Part shown: positions 1-7,499 of the stretch, one piece after another | Layout: every line of letters begins with the position of its first letter | How positions within the stretch are numbered: position 1 is the first letter of the stretch | NCBI GenBank assembly: GCA_034142505.1 | Contig: JAWZDV010000095.1 | Location: forward strand, 42,509 to 106,508 | Direction of reading: 5' to 3' | Length of the DNA stretch: 64,000 bases | Source: Hungatella_A sp034142505 | GTDB taxonomy: Bacteria; Bacillota; Clostridia; Lachnospirales; Lachnospiraceae | The notes under the pieces: model-generated | The model's input: the letters and a program-made list of their open reading frames with translations, nothing else | Told to the model about the DNA's origin: nothing | Databases searched by the model: none | Made by a program: the position numbers and the translations under genes

Positions 1-652
1 CGCTTGTGGCAAAATTGACTTGAGGAGCCACGCCACCGCCCTTTGAACCGTACTTAATCTTTAAATGATCCATATTCTTATCCGTCACATTCTCGAAGCA
101 TAACCCCATATATTTCATAAAAGCGCTTTTCATCTCCTGAAAGGTTTCGGCTTCACAGATACCAATAAGCGCTGACTGGATATAAAAATCAGCCATATTG
201 ATGTCATCAGCAAATGGAACAGGATGTTCTTTCGACGTAGGGATAATAAGAGGCGCACCAACCAGCTCAATTGTATCAAGCGAATCTGTTTCCAGTAGAA
301 AGGGCAGACCTGTATAGCGTAATATTCTTTCTGTTTTTGCAAGCTCCACATGCTCCTGTCCGGCCAACGGATTATCCTGATCTTCTAAAAATCGTGCGAA
401 TTCGTGTTCAAAACCGACCGTAGTGTAAGCCCCCTCATCGTCTGGATTGAATTTTAGGACCTCTTTGGCGATTTCAGCTTCCGATTTGTTTTGCAACGCG
501 ATCTGAGCTCCTATTAGTTCTCTGGCATTTTTAGGGTCTCCAGGCAGTTTGCATTGAATGATCCCATTGGTTGGTTTACTTGTACTATTCTGCTGCTTTT
601 TCTTCAAATCATGTTTTTTTGCCTTTCTCTTTTCTGGTAACATCTCGTACAT
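1..652 (-). CDS. Accessory protein with amidoligase-like motifs, C-terminus cut by window edge
   Basis: An open frame of 217 codons runs from ATG at 652 off the left edge without a stop. The start has an AAGGA ribosome site 7 nt upstream. Residues 1-30 are basic and polar, with no signal peptide or membrane segment. Around residues 79-86 is VGFEHEFA and around 120-135 LETDSLDTIELVGAPL. The pair recalls the GxExE start and the D-x(2-4)-E-L-v-x-P-P-L segment of the amidoligase/glutamine-synthetase-like fold. The short IIQCKL segment near residue 31 resembles linkers in proteins tied to contractile injection systems, but that is only a resemblance. G+C looks lower than in the neighbours, which fits accessory or transferred DNA. 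Function is not assigned; the catalytic C-terminal half is outside the window. Confidence 0.7.
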   Translation of the reverse strand, partial: MYEMLPEKRKAKKHDLKKKQQNSTSKPTNGIIQCKLPGDPKNARELIGAQIALQNKSEAEIAKEVLKFNPDDEGAYTTVGFEHEFARFLEDQDNPLAGQEHVELAKTERILRYTGLPFLLETDSLDTIELVGAPLIIPTSKEHPVPFADDINMADFYIQSALIGICEAETFQEMKSAFMKYMGLCFENVTDKNMDHLKIKYGSKGGGVAPQVNFATS

Positions 653-717
653 TTTGCACTTCCTTTCTGACAGAAACAGATCTGCCAATCGCAGGATCAT
701 ACTGTTTTGCTATCTCA

Positions 718-726
718 ATTATACCA
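718..726 (-). promoter_or_regulatory. Extended -10 promoter for the left-edge gene
   Basis: On the minus strand TGGTATAAT gives an extended -10 element about 65 nt upstream of the ATG at 652. No good -35 is visible, which is usual for extended -10 promoters. Confidence 0.45.
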
Positions 727-764
727 AAAGTGGTTCCTTCTATATTTAAAGATTTGTTAAAGCC

Positions 765-823
765 GTAAAAAAAACGCCGGACCTCTGCATAAGCATTACG
801 CTTTTTTGCAGGCTTCCGGCGTT
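765..823 (-). terminator. Rho-independent terminator after ylmC
   Basis: A long stem (arms about 772-788 and 807-823, loop rich in A/T) is followed on the minus strand by a run of eight T. It ends the transcript of the 885-1145 gene, and its arms are also compatible with weak termination on the other strand. Confidence 0.85.
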
Positions 824-884
824 TCTTTTATACCGTTGAACCATAGGGAATCCCAAAACCTATGTACTCAGTATCTCATTTACA

Positions 885-1145
885 TTAGACTTTACATGCT
901 TCCTCCACACTCTTGCGTTTCACGTCCACCAGAATAATATCATCTCCCACCTGGCAGATATCACAGAATGGGATGATATACTCCTTCTCCCGGCCGATAA
1001 ATCCGCAGAAACACCCTGGCCCCGGGACAATGATGGCTACCAGGCAGCCCGTACACATGTCAAAATCTACGTCTCCCACAAATCCCAGACGTTTACAGTC
1101 ATTGGCATTGATGACCTCTTTTTGCTTTAACTCACAAATGCGCAT
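885..1145 (-). CDS. YlmC/YmxH family sporulation protein (PRC-barrel)
   Basis: Predicted 86-residue protein that begins MRICELKQKEVIN, the usual opening of the YlmC/YmxH family, and is a single PRC-barrel-like beta domain with the segment FIGREKEYIIPF. These small proteins are widespread in endospore formers and are linked to sporulation; a biochemical role is not known. The frame extends upstream to another ATG at 1178, but the ATG at 1145 is preceded by AAGGAGG at 7-8 nt and matches the family start, so it is chosen. The upstream extension exists because start codon and leader are mirrored in a perfect inverted repeat (1138-1178). It is followed by a strong terminator. Confidence 0.9.
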   Translation of the reverse strand: MRICELKQKEVINANDCKRLGFVGDVDFDMCTGCLVAIIVPGPGCFCGFIGREKEYIIPFCDICQVGDDIILVDVKRKSVEEACKV

Positions 1146-1178
1146 AGAATACACCTCCTTAGTGTATTCTATGCGCAT
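1138..1178 (-). repeat. Perfect 17-bp inverted repeat enclosing the ylmC ribosome site
   Basis: The arms 1138-1154 and 1162-1178 are exact reverse complements. The 7-nt loop reads TAAGGAG on the minus strand, so the Shine-Dalgarno sequence sits in the loop and the ATG at 1145 sits inside the 3' arm. It lies 12 nt after the stop of the upstream membrane gene. There is no T-run after it, so it is not a typical terminator. It could be an mRNA hairpin acting on translation or processing, or a DNA palindrome for a regulator. Confidence 0.85.
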
Positions 1179-1190
1179 CCTGAAATTATT

Positions 1191-2297
1191 CTACCAATTC
1201 TGTGATTCCCATTCATCATCCCGGCCATCCGGCTGAACCGTCGGCTGTGGCGGCTCCGGCATCTCCTGATGTTCAGGTCCCGCAGGCGGCTCCGGCTGTC
1301 TCCACACCGGCCCGGGCGGCACTGGCGGCTGTCCCGGCATCTGCCCAGCTCCAGTTCCCACCGGCGGCTGTCCTGGCATCTGCCCAGATCCCACTGGCGG
1401 CTGTCCTGGCATCTGCCCAGCTCCAGATCCCACCGGCGCCTGCCCCGGCATCTCCGCAAATCCTGGCGCACCCGGCGTCACCGGCGGCTCCGGCCGCCGC
1501 TCCCACTGGTCTGGCTGTATATTCTCCTGCCATTGCGGAGGATAAACCTCCACGGCCGGTTTTAAATCCATATAAAAGAAGATACTGGTACAGGCGAAAT
1601 AAGGCATCAGCCAGACAAATCCAACTCCCAAACTCATATAGCCAAGCAGGATCAGCCCCAAAAAGCTGAATCCCAGGCAGAAATAACGGAAGCGGTTTCC
1701 AATCATCAGCTGGCGGCTCTCATTCAATGCCTCTAAGATCCCCTTCTCCGGATTCTCTACAATGATAAAATAGAACAACCCATATGTAAGGCCCACATAA
1801 ATCATAGCCACTCCGACCAATACCCAGTAAATGCAGCTAAACACAAACAGAAATACAGGATCTCCCCCGGCGGCCCCGGTAGCAAAAATCAGCACAAACA
1901 CCGGCACCATCAGCGCCACTGCAATCAAGCTCACAGCCACGGTGATCAACACGAATTTCCCCGGCCGGTTCTTAAATGCGAAGAAAATATCCCCCACTGC
2001 CGCCTTCCTGTTGGTGCAGATATTCATATATAGTTTGATCAGTCCCGGCGTCATCATCATTTCCAGGATAAAAATCGCCAGATAGACAAAAACAATAATC
2101 ACTACCATGAACACCGACATGGCATTCTCATTGATCATCACCACCAAAACAGTACCAAAAAGCAGAATAAACTCCATGGCGATCGACACCCCCATGGTGA
2201 TCACATACATAGCGGCCTGCGCGCCAATGGCGATTCCGTACTTTCCGTTAAGCGCCCTTCTGGCCCACAGCTTTAACTGTGCAGAAGAAGTTTTCAT
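1191..2297 (-). CDS. DUF975-type integral membrane protein with Pro/Gly-rich repeat tail
   Basis: 368 residues. The N-terminal part (WARRALNGKYGIAIG) and the set of about five to six hydrophobic segments between residues 20 and 240 match the DUF975 family of Firmicutes membrane proteins, function unknown. Residues about 265-350 form a cytosolic or exposed low-complexity tail built of repeats around GQMPGQPPVGSG. The tandem copies are visible in the DNA at about 1310-1460. The start ATG at 2297 has GAGGAGG at 7 nt and overlaps the stop of the upstream 104-residue gene by 4 nt (ATGA), so the two are translationally coupled. Confidence 0.8.
   Translation of the reverse strand: MKTSSAQLKLWARRALNGKYGIAIGAQAAMYVITMGVSIAMEFILLFGTVLVVMINENAMSVFMVVIIVFVYLAIFILEMMMTPGLIKLYMNICTNRKAAVGDIFFAFKNRPGKFVLITVAVSLIAVALMVPVFVLIFATGAAGGDPVFLFVFSCIYWVLVGVAMIYVGLTYGLFYFIIVENPEKGILEALNESRQLMIGNRFRYFCLGFSFLGLILLGYMSLGVGFVWLMPYFACTSIFFYMDLKPAVEVYPPQWQENIQPDQWERRPEPPVTPGAPGFAEMPGQAPVGSGAGQMPGQPPVGSGQMPGQPPVGTGAGQMPGQPPVPPGPVWRQPEPPAGPEHQEMPEPPQPTVQPDGRDDEWESQNW
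1310..1460 (-). repeat. Imperfect tandem repeats coding the proline-rich tail
   Basis: Three to four imperfect copies of a unit of roughly 30-48 bp encode the tail of the DUF975-like protein (GQMPGQPPVG motif). Unit lengths differ, as expected for slippage-prone minisatellite DNA. Confidence 0.7.
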
Positions 2298-2608
2298 AAC
2301 AGGCCTCCTCTCACCATTGCCTGTATATCAGGCAGAAATCCGTAAGGCTCCATCCCGCCGCCTATATCACTGGCAAACAGCGCGATCCAGACAAAGATCG
2401 ACACCACGCCAAGCACCATTCCGATAATTCCGGTAATCATTCCTGCCGTGGCCTTCCCTTCCATCCGTTCCTCCACCTTCGACAGCCTCGCAAAGATCAC
2501 CGCCAGCGCGCCCAGCCCAAAGCCCATAAAACAGCAGCAGGACAGCACGATGGACAAAATCCCCACAACCATGGACGCGGTTGCCATATTGTTCTTCTTC
2601 TGTTCCAT
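2294..2608 (-). CDS. Small DUF4190-like membrane protein
   Basis: 104 residues with two long hydrophobic segments (about residues 9-40 and 54-80) separated by a charged loop containing KVEERMEGKAT. The pattern SMVVGILSIVLS, then a glycine-rich second helix, is that of DUF4190-type small membrane proteins. No function is known. The start ATG at 2608 has AGGAG 7 nt upstream. It is the first gene of a two-gene unit with the DUF975-like protein, behind a good promoter at 2685-2713. Confidence 0.75.
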   Translation of the reverse strand: MEQKKNNMATASMVVGILSIVLSCCCFMGFGLGALAVIFARLSKVEERMEGKATAGMITGIIGMVLGVVSIFVWIALFASDIGGGMEPYGFLPDIQAMVRGGLL

Positions 2609-2684
2609 ATTTGTCTCCTCATCCTTCCCAGACGGCGTTCTCCAGTTCTCTTTTCATTTTCCAATCTTCGCACCGTCTTCCAAT

Positions 2685-2713
2685 ATTATACAACAACAGG
2701 AACCCCCTGTAAA
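2685..2713 (-). promoter_or_regulatory. Sigma-A type promoter for the DUF4190/DUF975 pair
   Basis: TTTACA (2708-2713) and TATAAT (2685-2690) on the minus strand with a 17-nt spacer, about 75 nt before the start at 2608. Confidence 0.7.
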
Positions 2714-2766
2714 TCGGAGATTCCTGCCGTCAAAGTTTTTGCAATTCCCGTCATATTTCTTTATTT

Positions 2767-3651
2767 TTAAAACAGCGGAACAACCGCTCCCTCGTACGTA
2801 TCCTCAATATACTGTTTCACCGTATCACTGGTCAGTGCATCAACCAATGCCAGGACCGCGTCATCCTTCTCATGACCCTCCTGAACCGCTACAATGTTGC
2901 CGTAGGTCGTTGCCGCGATGGAAGCCGCATCCTCGATTGCCAAAGCATCGGAAACCTTCAATCCGGCCTCAATCGCGTAGTTTCCGTTGATCACCGCGAT
3001 CTCCACATCCTGCAATGATCTCGGGATCTGGGCCGCCTCGATCTCATAGATATCCAGCTTTTTCGGGTTCTCCACCACATCGTTCTTGGTGGCATTTAAC
3101 CCAACACCTTCTTTCAGCTTAATGAATCCCTGCGCCTCCAAAAGCAGCAGCGCTCTCGCCTCGTTGGTCGCATCATTTGGAACCGCCACTTTTGCCCCGT
3201 CTGCCAGCGCGTCTAAAGAAGCAGTCTTTCCCGCGTAAATGCCGAACGGCTCATAGTGAATCGCCGCTGCGGAAGTAATCTTGGTGCCTCTCTCCTGGTT
3301 GAACTGCTCTAAGTATGGATAATGCTGAAAATAGTTGGCATCCAGATCACCGCTGTCAAGAGCCAGGTTCGGCTGCACATAATCCGTATATTCTTTAATC
3401 TGTAAATCATAACCCTGCTCCGCCAGAATCGCCTTCGCCGCTTCCAGAATCTCCGCATGAGGCGCCGGGCTTGCCCCTACCACGATGGGAACCAGTTCTT
3501 TATTGGCTGCCGCAGCCGTCTCTCCGGAACCTGCCGCCACAGTAGTGGTTTCCGGTGCAGCCGTAGTAGTTTCCGCTGTCTTGCCCCCGCATCCTGCCAG
3601 GGTCCCTGCTGCCAGTGCAGCCGCTGCGATAATACTCCATGTTTTCTTCAT
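2767..3651 (-). CDS. metQ: Methionine ABC transporter substrate-binding lipoprotein
   Basis: 294 residues of the NlpA/MetQ family, which captures methionine outside the membrane and delivers it to MetNI. A signal peptide (KKTWSIIAAAALAAGTLAGCGGK) ends in the lipobox LAGC, so Cys-21 should be lipidated. A Thr/Ala/Glu-rich linker (about 27-50) follows. The binding domain contains VVGASPAPHAEIL and DANYFQHYPYLEQFN, both typical of MetQ. The start ATG at 3651 has GGAGG at 8-9 nt. It is the last gene of metN-metI-metQ, 78 nt after metI. Specificity could extend to D-methionine or other amino acids, as in the family. Confidence 0.93.
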   Translation of the reverse strand: MKKTWSIIAAAALAAGTLAGCGGKTAETTTAAPETTTVAAGSGETAAAANKELVPIVVGASPAPHAEILEAAKAILAEQGYDLQIKEYTDYVQPNLALDSGDLDANYFQHYPYLEQFNQERGTKITSAAAIHYEPFGIYAGKTASLDALADGAKVAVPNDATNEARALLLLEAQGFIKLKEGVGLNATKNDVVENPKKLDIYEIEAAQIPRSLQDVEIAVINGNYAIEAGLKVSDALAIEDAASIAATTYGNIVAVQEGHEKDDAVLALVDALTSDTVKQYIEDTYEGAVVPLF

Positions 3652-3729
3652 AATTGTTCTCCTCCATCTTTTTATTATTACAGGGGCTTTCTGAAAATGC
3701 CCTCATAACCGAATAGAAATCGAAATCAG

Positions 3730-4395
3730 CTACCGTATCCTTTTATCTCCAGCCTTTGCCAGCTTCATGCCCGACTCCTGAATCACCTGAACGATAATCA
3801 CCAGAATCGCCACCGTCACCAGCATCATATCCACCTCATACCGGTAATAGCCATAGTTGATGGCGATCGCTCCCAGGCCGCCGCCGCCCACAAATCCCGC
3901 CATAGCGGAATATCCCAGGATCGTCGTCACCGAGATCGCCGCCCCTACCAGCAACGAAGGCTTCGCCTCCGGCAGCAGCACCTTCCAGATAATCTGCATC
4001 GTACCTGCCCCCATGGATTTGGCCGCCTCGATGACGCCCGCGTCCACCTCCTTAAACGAAGATTCCACCACTCTGGCCACATAGGGGGCCGCCGCGATCA
4101 CCAGCGGCACAACAACCGCCTTCGAGCCCAGCGTCGTTCCCACCACCAGCCTGGTAAACGGCAGAACCATAATCAGTAAAATAATAAACGGAACCGACCG
4201 CAGCAGATTGATCACCAGCCCCAGCACCTTCTGAAGCGCCGGAAAAGGCGAAATCCCATCCTTGTCGGCCACCACCAGGATAATCCCCAGCGGAATCCCA
4301 ATCAGATATGCAATGGCCGAGGACGCGAATGTCATATACAGCGTCTCCCAGATTCCCGTTCCCAGCAGTTTTAATGTATTGGCATCAAATGTCAT
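3730..4395 (-). CDS. metI: Methionine ABC transporter permease
   Basis: 221 residues with five or six membrane helices and the EAA-type cytoplasmic loop (VIEAAKSMGAGTMQIIWKVLLPEAKPS) that contacts the ATPase. Length and sequence fit MetI. The ATG at 4395 overlaps the metN stop by 4 nt and has GGAGG upstream inside metN, so synthesis is coupled to MetN. Confidence 0.95.
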   Translation of the reverse strand: MTFDANTLKLLGTGIWETLYMTFASSAIAYLIGIPLGIILVVADKDGISPFPALQKVLGLVINLLRSVPFIILLIMVLPFTRLVVGTTLGSKAVVVPLVIAAAPYVARVVESSFKEVDAGVIEAAKSMGAGTMQIIWKVLLPEAKPSLLVGAAISVTTILGYSAMAGFVGGGGLGAIAINYGYYRYEVDMMLVTVAILVIIVQVIQESGMKLAKAGDKRIR

Positions 4396-5510
4396 CTTCC
4401 GCCACCTCCCAACTCTTCCAGATTTTCCTCACCATTCCCGGTCTGCCCCGGCAGGCACGGATTTTCCTCATACATGACCTTCATCGTCTTTAAATAATTC
4501 ATGACCCGGTTTGCATCCGCCTCATCTTCCGGCAGCTGGATAATCATCTGCCCCATGGCCGTTCCGTTCACATCCTTGGTGGCGGCATACATGATATTCA
4601 CCGGTACCTTGCAGGCCAGCACCAGATTGGAGATCACCGGCTCCGTGGACTCCCGGCCGTCAAAGATAATCCGCACCTGCTTCGATGTCCCAAACGGCAC
4701 CTGGTTAACCGCGTCCCCGAGAATCAGCTGACGGCCAATCCCGGACTTCGGCTCGGAGAAGATATCCGAGACACTTCCCACCTCCGCAATGTGGCTCTGG
4801 TCAATGATGGCCACCCGGTCGCAGATGGCTTCAATCACCGCCATCTCGTGGGTAATCACAATCACCGTGATTCCCATGGTCCGGTTAATCTCTTTGAGCA
4901 GCGCCAGAATAGATTTCGTCGTGTTGGGGTCCAGGGCGCTGGTGGCCTCGTCACACAGAATCACCTTCGGGTTGGTGGCCAATGCCCTTGCGATAGCCAC
5001 ACGCTGCTTCTGCCCGCCGGACAACTGGGCCGGATAAGATTTCCCTTTCTCCTCCAGTCCCACCAGCTTTAACAGTTCCTCCGCCCGCGCTCTTGCCTCT
5101 TTCCTGGGGACTTTGGCAATCTCTAACGGAAAGCAGACGTTGTCGATCACATTTCGCTGGGCCAGCAGGTTGAACTGCTGGAAGATCATGCCCATGGACT
5201 GTCTCGCCCTCCTGCGGGTCACCTCCAGTTCCTTTCTGGCCTTTCGCCCCGTAGCGGTCAAACCGCTGCTGTTCTTTGAAGAAGCCTTCGTTAAGCTGAC
5301 TCCCTCAAACACCACCTCGCCGGCCGTCGGCACCTCCAAGTAATTGATGCACCGCACCAGGGTACTCTTCCCCGCACCGGAAAGTCCGATGATCCCGAAG
5401 ATCTCCCCCGACTCAATCTCCAGATTAATATCCTCCAATGCCTTTACCGTTCCGTTCGCCGTCTTAAATTCTTTTCCAAGATGCTTTAACTGAATAATTG
5501 GCTGTCCCAT
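4392..5510 (-). CDS. metN: Methionine ABC transporter ATP-binding protein with NIL domain
   Basis: 372 residues from ATG at 5510 (GAGGA site 8 nt upstream); an in-frame extension to 5591 would add 27 residues that run through the leader RNA and is rejected. Walker A GLSGAGKST is at about 42-50, LSGGQ at 163-167 and Walker B VILCDE at 183-188. The C-terminal 90 residues are the NIL domain, which in MetN binds methionine and blocks transport when the cell is replete. There is a basic insert of about 25 residues between Walker A and the Q-loop (around 78-103). First gene of the operon, preceded by a 360-nt leader with a methionine-rich peptide and terminator. Confidence 0.95.
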   Translation of the reverse strand: MGQPIIQLKHLGKEFKTANGTVKALEDINLEIESGEIFGIIGLSGAGKSTLVRCINYLEVPTAGEVVFEGVSLTKASSKNSSGLTATGRKARKELEVTRRRARQSMGMIFQQFNLLAQRNVIDNVCFPLEIAKVPRKEARARAEELLKLVGLEEKGKSYPAQLSGGQKQRVAIARALATNPKVILCDEATSALDPNTTKSILALLKEINRTMGITVIVITHEMAVIEAICDRVAIIDQSHIAEVGSVSDIFSEPKSGIGRQLILGDAVNQVPFGTSKQVRIIFDGRESTEPVISNLVLACKVPVNIMYAATKDVNGTAMGQMIIQLPEDEADANRVMNYLKTMKVMYEENPCLPGQTGNGEENLEELGGGGR

Positions 5511-5571
5511 CCTTAATCCTCTCTCCTCCTCATGAACTCCCCCGCGCGGTGCCTCCAATCCCGCCGCCACG

Positions 5572-5604
5572 CAAAAAGGCCGCAAGCCCATACAGACTTG
5601 CGAC
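5572..5604 (-). terminator. Attenuator terminator in the metNIQ leader
   Basis: On the minus strand a 10-bp stem (GTCGCAAGTC with GGCTTGCGGC, two G-T pairs, 6-nt loop) is followed by CTTTTTG. It lies between the methionine-rich leader peptide and metN, more than 60 nt upstream of the metN start, so it would cut the operon transcript before any structural gene. Confidence 0.75.
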
Positions 5605-5687
5605 CCTGAATTTTACACCTGCCAAAGCAAATGCAGCACACCGCATCCGCCTTCCGCTCAATTCATTCTCTTACCTACAATCACAGT

Positions 5688-5795
5688 CTACACAGACATA
5701 TCGCCATTCGATTTTTTGCACATGAACATACGGCACATGACATTCATGCCGTTCATCATATACATATTCATCATCATGGCTCTTGAATTGTACAT
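5688..5795 (-). CDS. Methionine-rich leader peptide of the metNIQ operon
   Basis: A 35-codon frame with 12 methionines, at positions 1, 7, 8, 9, 11, 13, 14, 17, 20, 23, 25 and 33. The start ATG at 5795 has ACGGAGGA 6-8 nt upstream, one of the better ribosome sites in the region. It lies about 78 nt downstream of the promoter start and is followed after 80 nt by an intrinsic terminator and then metN. This is the layout of trp/his-type attenuation, with methionine as the sensed amino acid: a ribosome stalled for Met-tRNA would leave RNA near the stop codon free. The bases around the stop, GACTGTGATT, can pair with the 5' arm of the terminator with one bulge and some G-T pairs. That pairing is my inference. 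A secreted or metal-binding Met-rich peptide is the alternative but fits the context less well. Confidence 0.75.
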   Translation of the reverse strand: MYNSRAMMMNMYMMNGMNVMCRMFMCKKSNGDMSV

Positions 5796-5879
5796 AAGAA
5801 AATTCCTCCGTTTTCATTCCTCTGCCGTCATCCCCGTTGATTGTCTATATTACAACTAGGAATTGTTGCTATGACACGT

Positions 5880-5908
5880 ATTCTACGACAGCTTTCCGGT
5901 ATTGTCAA
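5880..5908 (-). promoter_or_regulatory. Promoter of the metNIQ leader
   Basis: TTGACA (5903-5908) and TAGAAT (5880-5885) with a 17-nt spacer on the minus strand. The transcript would start near 5873 and carry the leader peptide and terminator before metN at 5510. No S-box riboswitch consensus was seen in this leader. Confidence 0.8.
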
Positions 5909-5986
5909 GCATTTTTTCAAGCTGAGACCCCGTTTTTTTCAAACCGCCGCCCCGGAACCACCCCGGAAACCGCTTATCAGCTGCCA

Positions 5987-7477
5987 TTAACTGCACAAAT
6001 CCACAATCACCTGCGCAAAGATTTTGGCGCTGACAACCAACTCCTCTAACACCGCGAACTCATCCGCCCCATGCATCCGGTTCTCTGTTCCAGGCAGAGT
6101 CGCGCCGAAAGCCACGCCGTTTTTCAGATCATGGACATAGGTGCCGCCGCCGGTGTACTGGCACTTGCCCTCCAGCCCGGTGTACTCCTCATAAACCCGC
6201 AGCAGCGTCTTCACAAAATGGGAATCCCCATCCACATGATGCGGTTCCTTCATGTCCTGGTTTTCCAGTGTCAGGCCAATGGAGGTCATTTTATCTCTTA
6301 CCACATAAAGCACATTTTCCTTATTGCCACATACCGGACACCGGCTGTCGAACACGCCATTCAGTTCTCGGTCCGTCACCTTCAGCATACTGAACGCCAA
6401 AGTCAGCGGTCCGGATATCTCATCTTCCATGGCGATTCCCATAGCAATTCCCGTCACATCCTTGTGAGGCATCAGAGCCACCAGTCCCCGCACTGCGTCA
6501 ATCTGGGCACAAGGTGCAAACGGCAGGTACTTAAAAAGCGTCAGCAGCCCGGTCAGTGCATTGTTTCCGCCTTCCAAAAATGCCGCATGAGCGCCTTCGC
6601 CGATCGCGGTTATTGTCACCTGACTTCTATCTACTCCGTCCGCCGAACCAAAGTGAGGGGGACTTACCTCTCCGTCCGCCGAACCAACGTGAGGGGAACT
6701 TACCTCTCCGTCTGCCGAAGCCTCAAACATAAATCTCACGCCGGTCTCCTGCTCGGTCTTCGCCGCGCACTCCTCCAGCACTGTCATCTCAAAGCCTTCC
6801 ACCGTGGCCTGGGCCTTGCCCGGCACCACATTGGCCTTAATCCCCGTGTCCACGCCCACCAGTCTCGGCAGCGCCGCGGACGGCTCAAAGGTCCCATGGA
6901 AATGTGCTTCCAGACGCCCCTTCTCCACATTAGTCACCGGGAAATCCGCATCCGGTGAAAATGTCATCGGCGCCTCTTTCTCAATCCCATAATAATGTTC
7001 AATATCAGAGCTTCCGCACTCCTCATCCGTCCCCAGAATCAGGCGGACATTTTTAGAAAGCGGAATCCCTAACTCTTTCACCGCTCTCATGGCATAAAGC
7101 GCCGCCACAGCCGGTCCCTTGTCATCCGCCGTCCCTCTTCCGATCAGCAGACCGTCCTTTAAAATCGGCTCAAAAGGTTCTGTCTCCTTCCATCCCTCTC
7201 CCGCCGGCACCACATCCAGATGCGCCAGAATATCCAGCTGTTTCTCCTTATCATTCATGTCCGCGGTACCCACATAATTGTCATAGTTGGTAATCGCAAA
7301 CCCATACTTCTCCGCCATGGAAAGCGCCGCCGCCAGGGCTGTTGCCGCCCCTCTTCCGTAAGGCATCCCTTCCTCATAAGGCATCTTCTCGCTGTTGATT
7401 CTGCACAGAGTGAAAATGTCCTCCACCATGTCATGCTTGTGTGCCTCGATATACTGTTCAATTTCTTCCCGATACAT
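5987..7477 (-). CDS. M20 family dipeptidase (PepV/Sapep type)
   Basis: 496 residues. Zinc-ligand motifs of M20 peptidases are present: HLDVVPAGEGW (first ligand and catalytic Asp), GRGTADDKGP (bridging Asp), GTDEECGSSD (Glu pair) and, near the C-terminus, GGGTYVHDL. The long lid insert fits PepV/Sapep, cytosolic enzymes that hydrolyse dipeptides. Start ATG at 7477 is chosen for its AAAGGGGGA site; the longer frame to 7543 runs into yqeY. An oddity is a 24-residue tandem repeat (two 12-residue units SPHVGSADGEVS-like) inserted near residues 258-281, coded by a 36-bp repeat also found outside this gene at 22430-22501. Confidence 0.9.
   Translation of the reverse strand: MYREEIEQYIEAHKHDMVEDIFTLCRINSEKMPYEEGMPYGRGAATALAAALSMAEKYGFAITNYDNYVGTADMNDKEKQLDILAHLDVVPAGEGWKETEPFEPILKDGLLIGRGTADDKGPAVAALYAMRAVKELGIPLSKNVRLILGTDEECGSSDIEHYYGIEKEAPMTFSPDADFPVTNVEKGRLEAHFHGTFEPSAALPRLVGVDTGIKANVVPGKAQATVEGFEMTVLEECAAKTEQETGVRFMFEASADGEVSSPHVGSADGEVSPPHFGSADGVDRSQVTITAIGEGAHAAFLEGGNNALTGLLTLFKYLPFAPCAQIDAVRGLVALMPHKDVTGIAMGIAMEDEISGPLTLAFSMLKVTDRELNGVFDSRCPVCGNKENVLYVVRDKMTSIGLTLENQDMKEPHHVDGDSHFVKTLLRVYEEYTGLEGKCQYTGGGTYVHDLKNGVAFGATLPGTENRMHGADEFAVLEELVVSAKIFAQVIVDLCS
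6636..6707 (-). repeat. Two tandem 36-bp units inside the M20 peptidase gene
   Basis: Units 6636-6671 and 6672-6707 differ at only a few bases and a degenerate third start follows at 6708. Read on the minus strand the core CCCCTCACGTTGGTTCGGCG is nearly the same as the 36-bp unit at 22430-22501. Because 36 is a multiple of 3 the insertion keeps the reading frame. Confidence 0.85.
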
Positions 7478-7499
7478 GATAAAATCCCCCTTTTCTCTC

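Noticed and set aside
1138..1178. Reading the ylmC inverted repeat as a terminator of the upstream membrane gene
   Set aside because: No T-run follows on either strand and the ribosome site of ylmC is in the loop.
2767..5510. Assigning the metNIQ-type transporter to another substrate such as lipoprotein-bound oligopeptide or taurine
   Set aside because: The NIL domain, MetQ motifs and Met-rich leader all point to methionine.
5530..5560. T-box-like sequence GGAGGCACCGCG (minus strand) in the metNIQ leader
   Set aside because: It matches much of the T-box core but lies after, not before, the terminator, has no terminator of its own, and I could not find a Met specifier loop; taken as chance.
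5511..5880. SAM (S-box) riboswitch upstream of metN
   Set aside because: The conserved S-box core sequences are not present; the leader is occupied by the Met-rich frame and a terminator.
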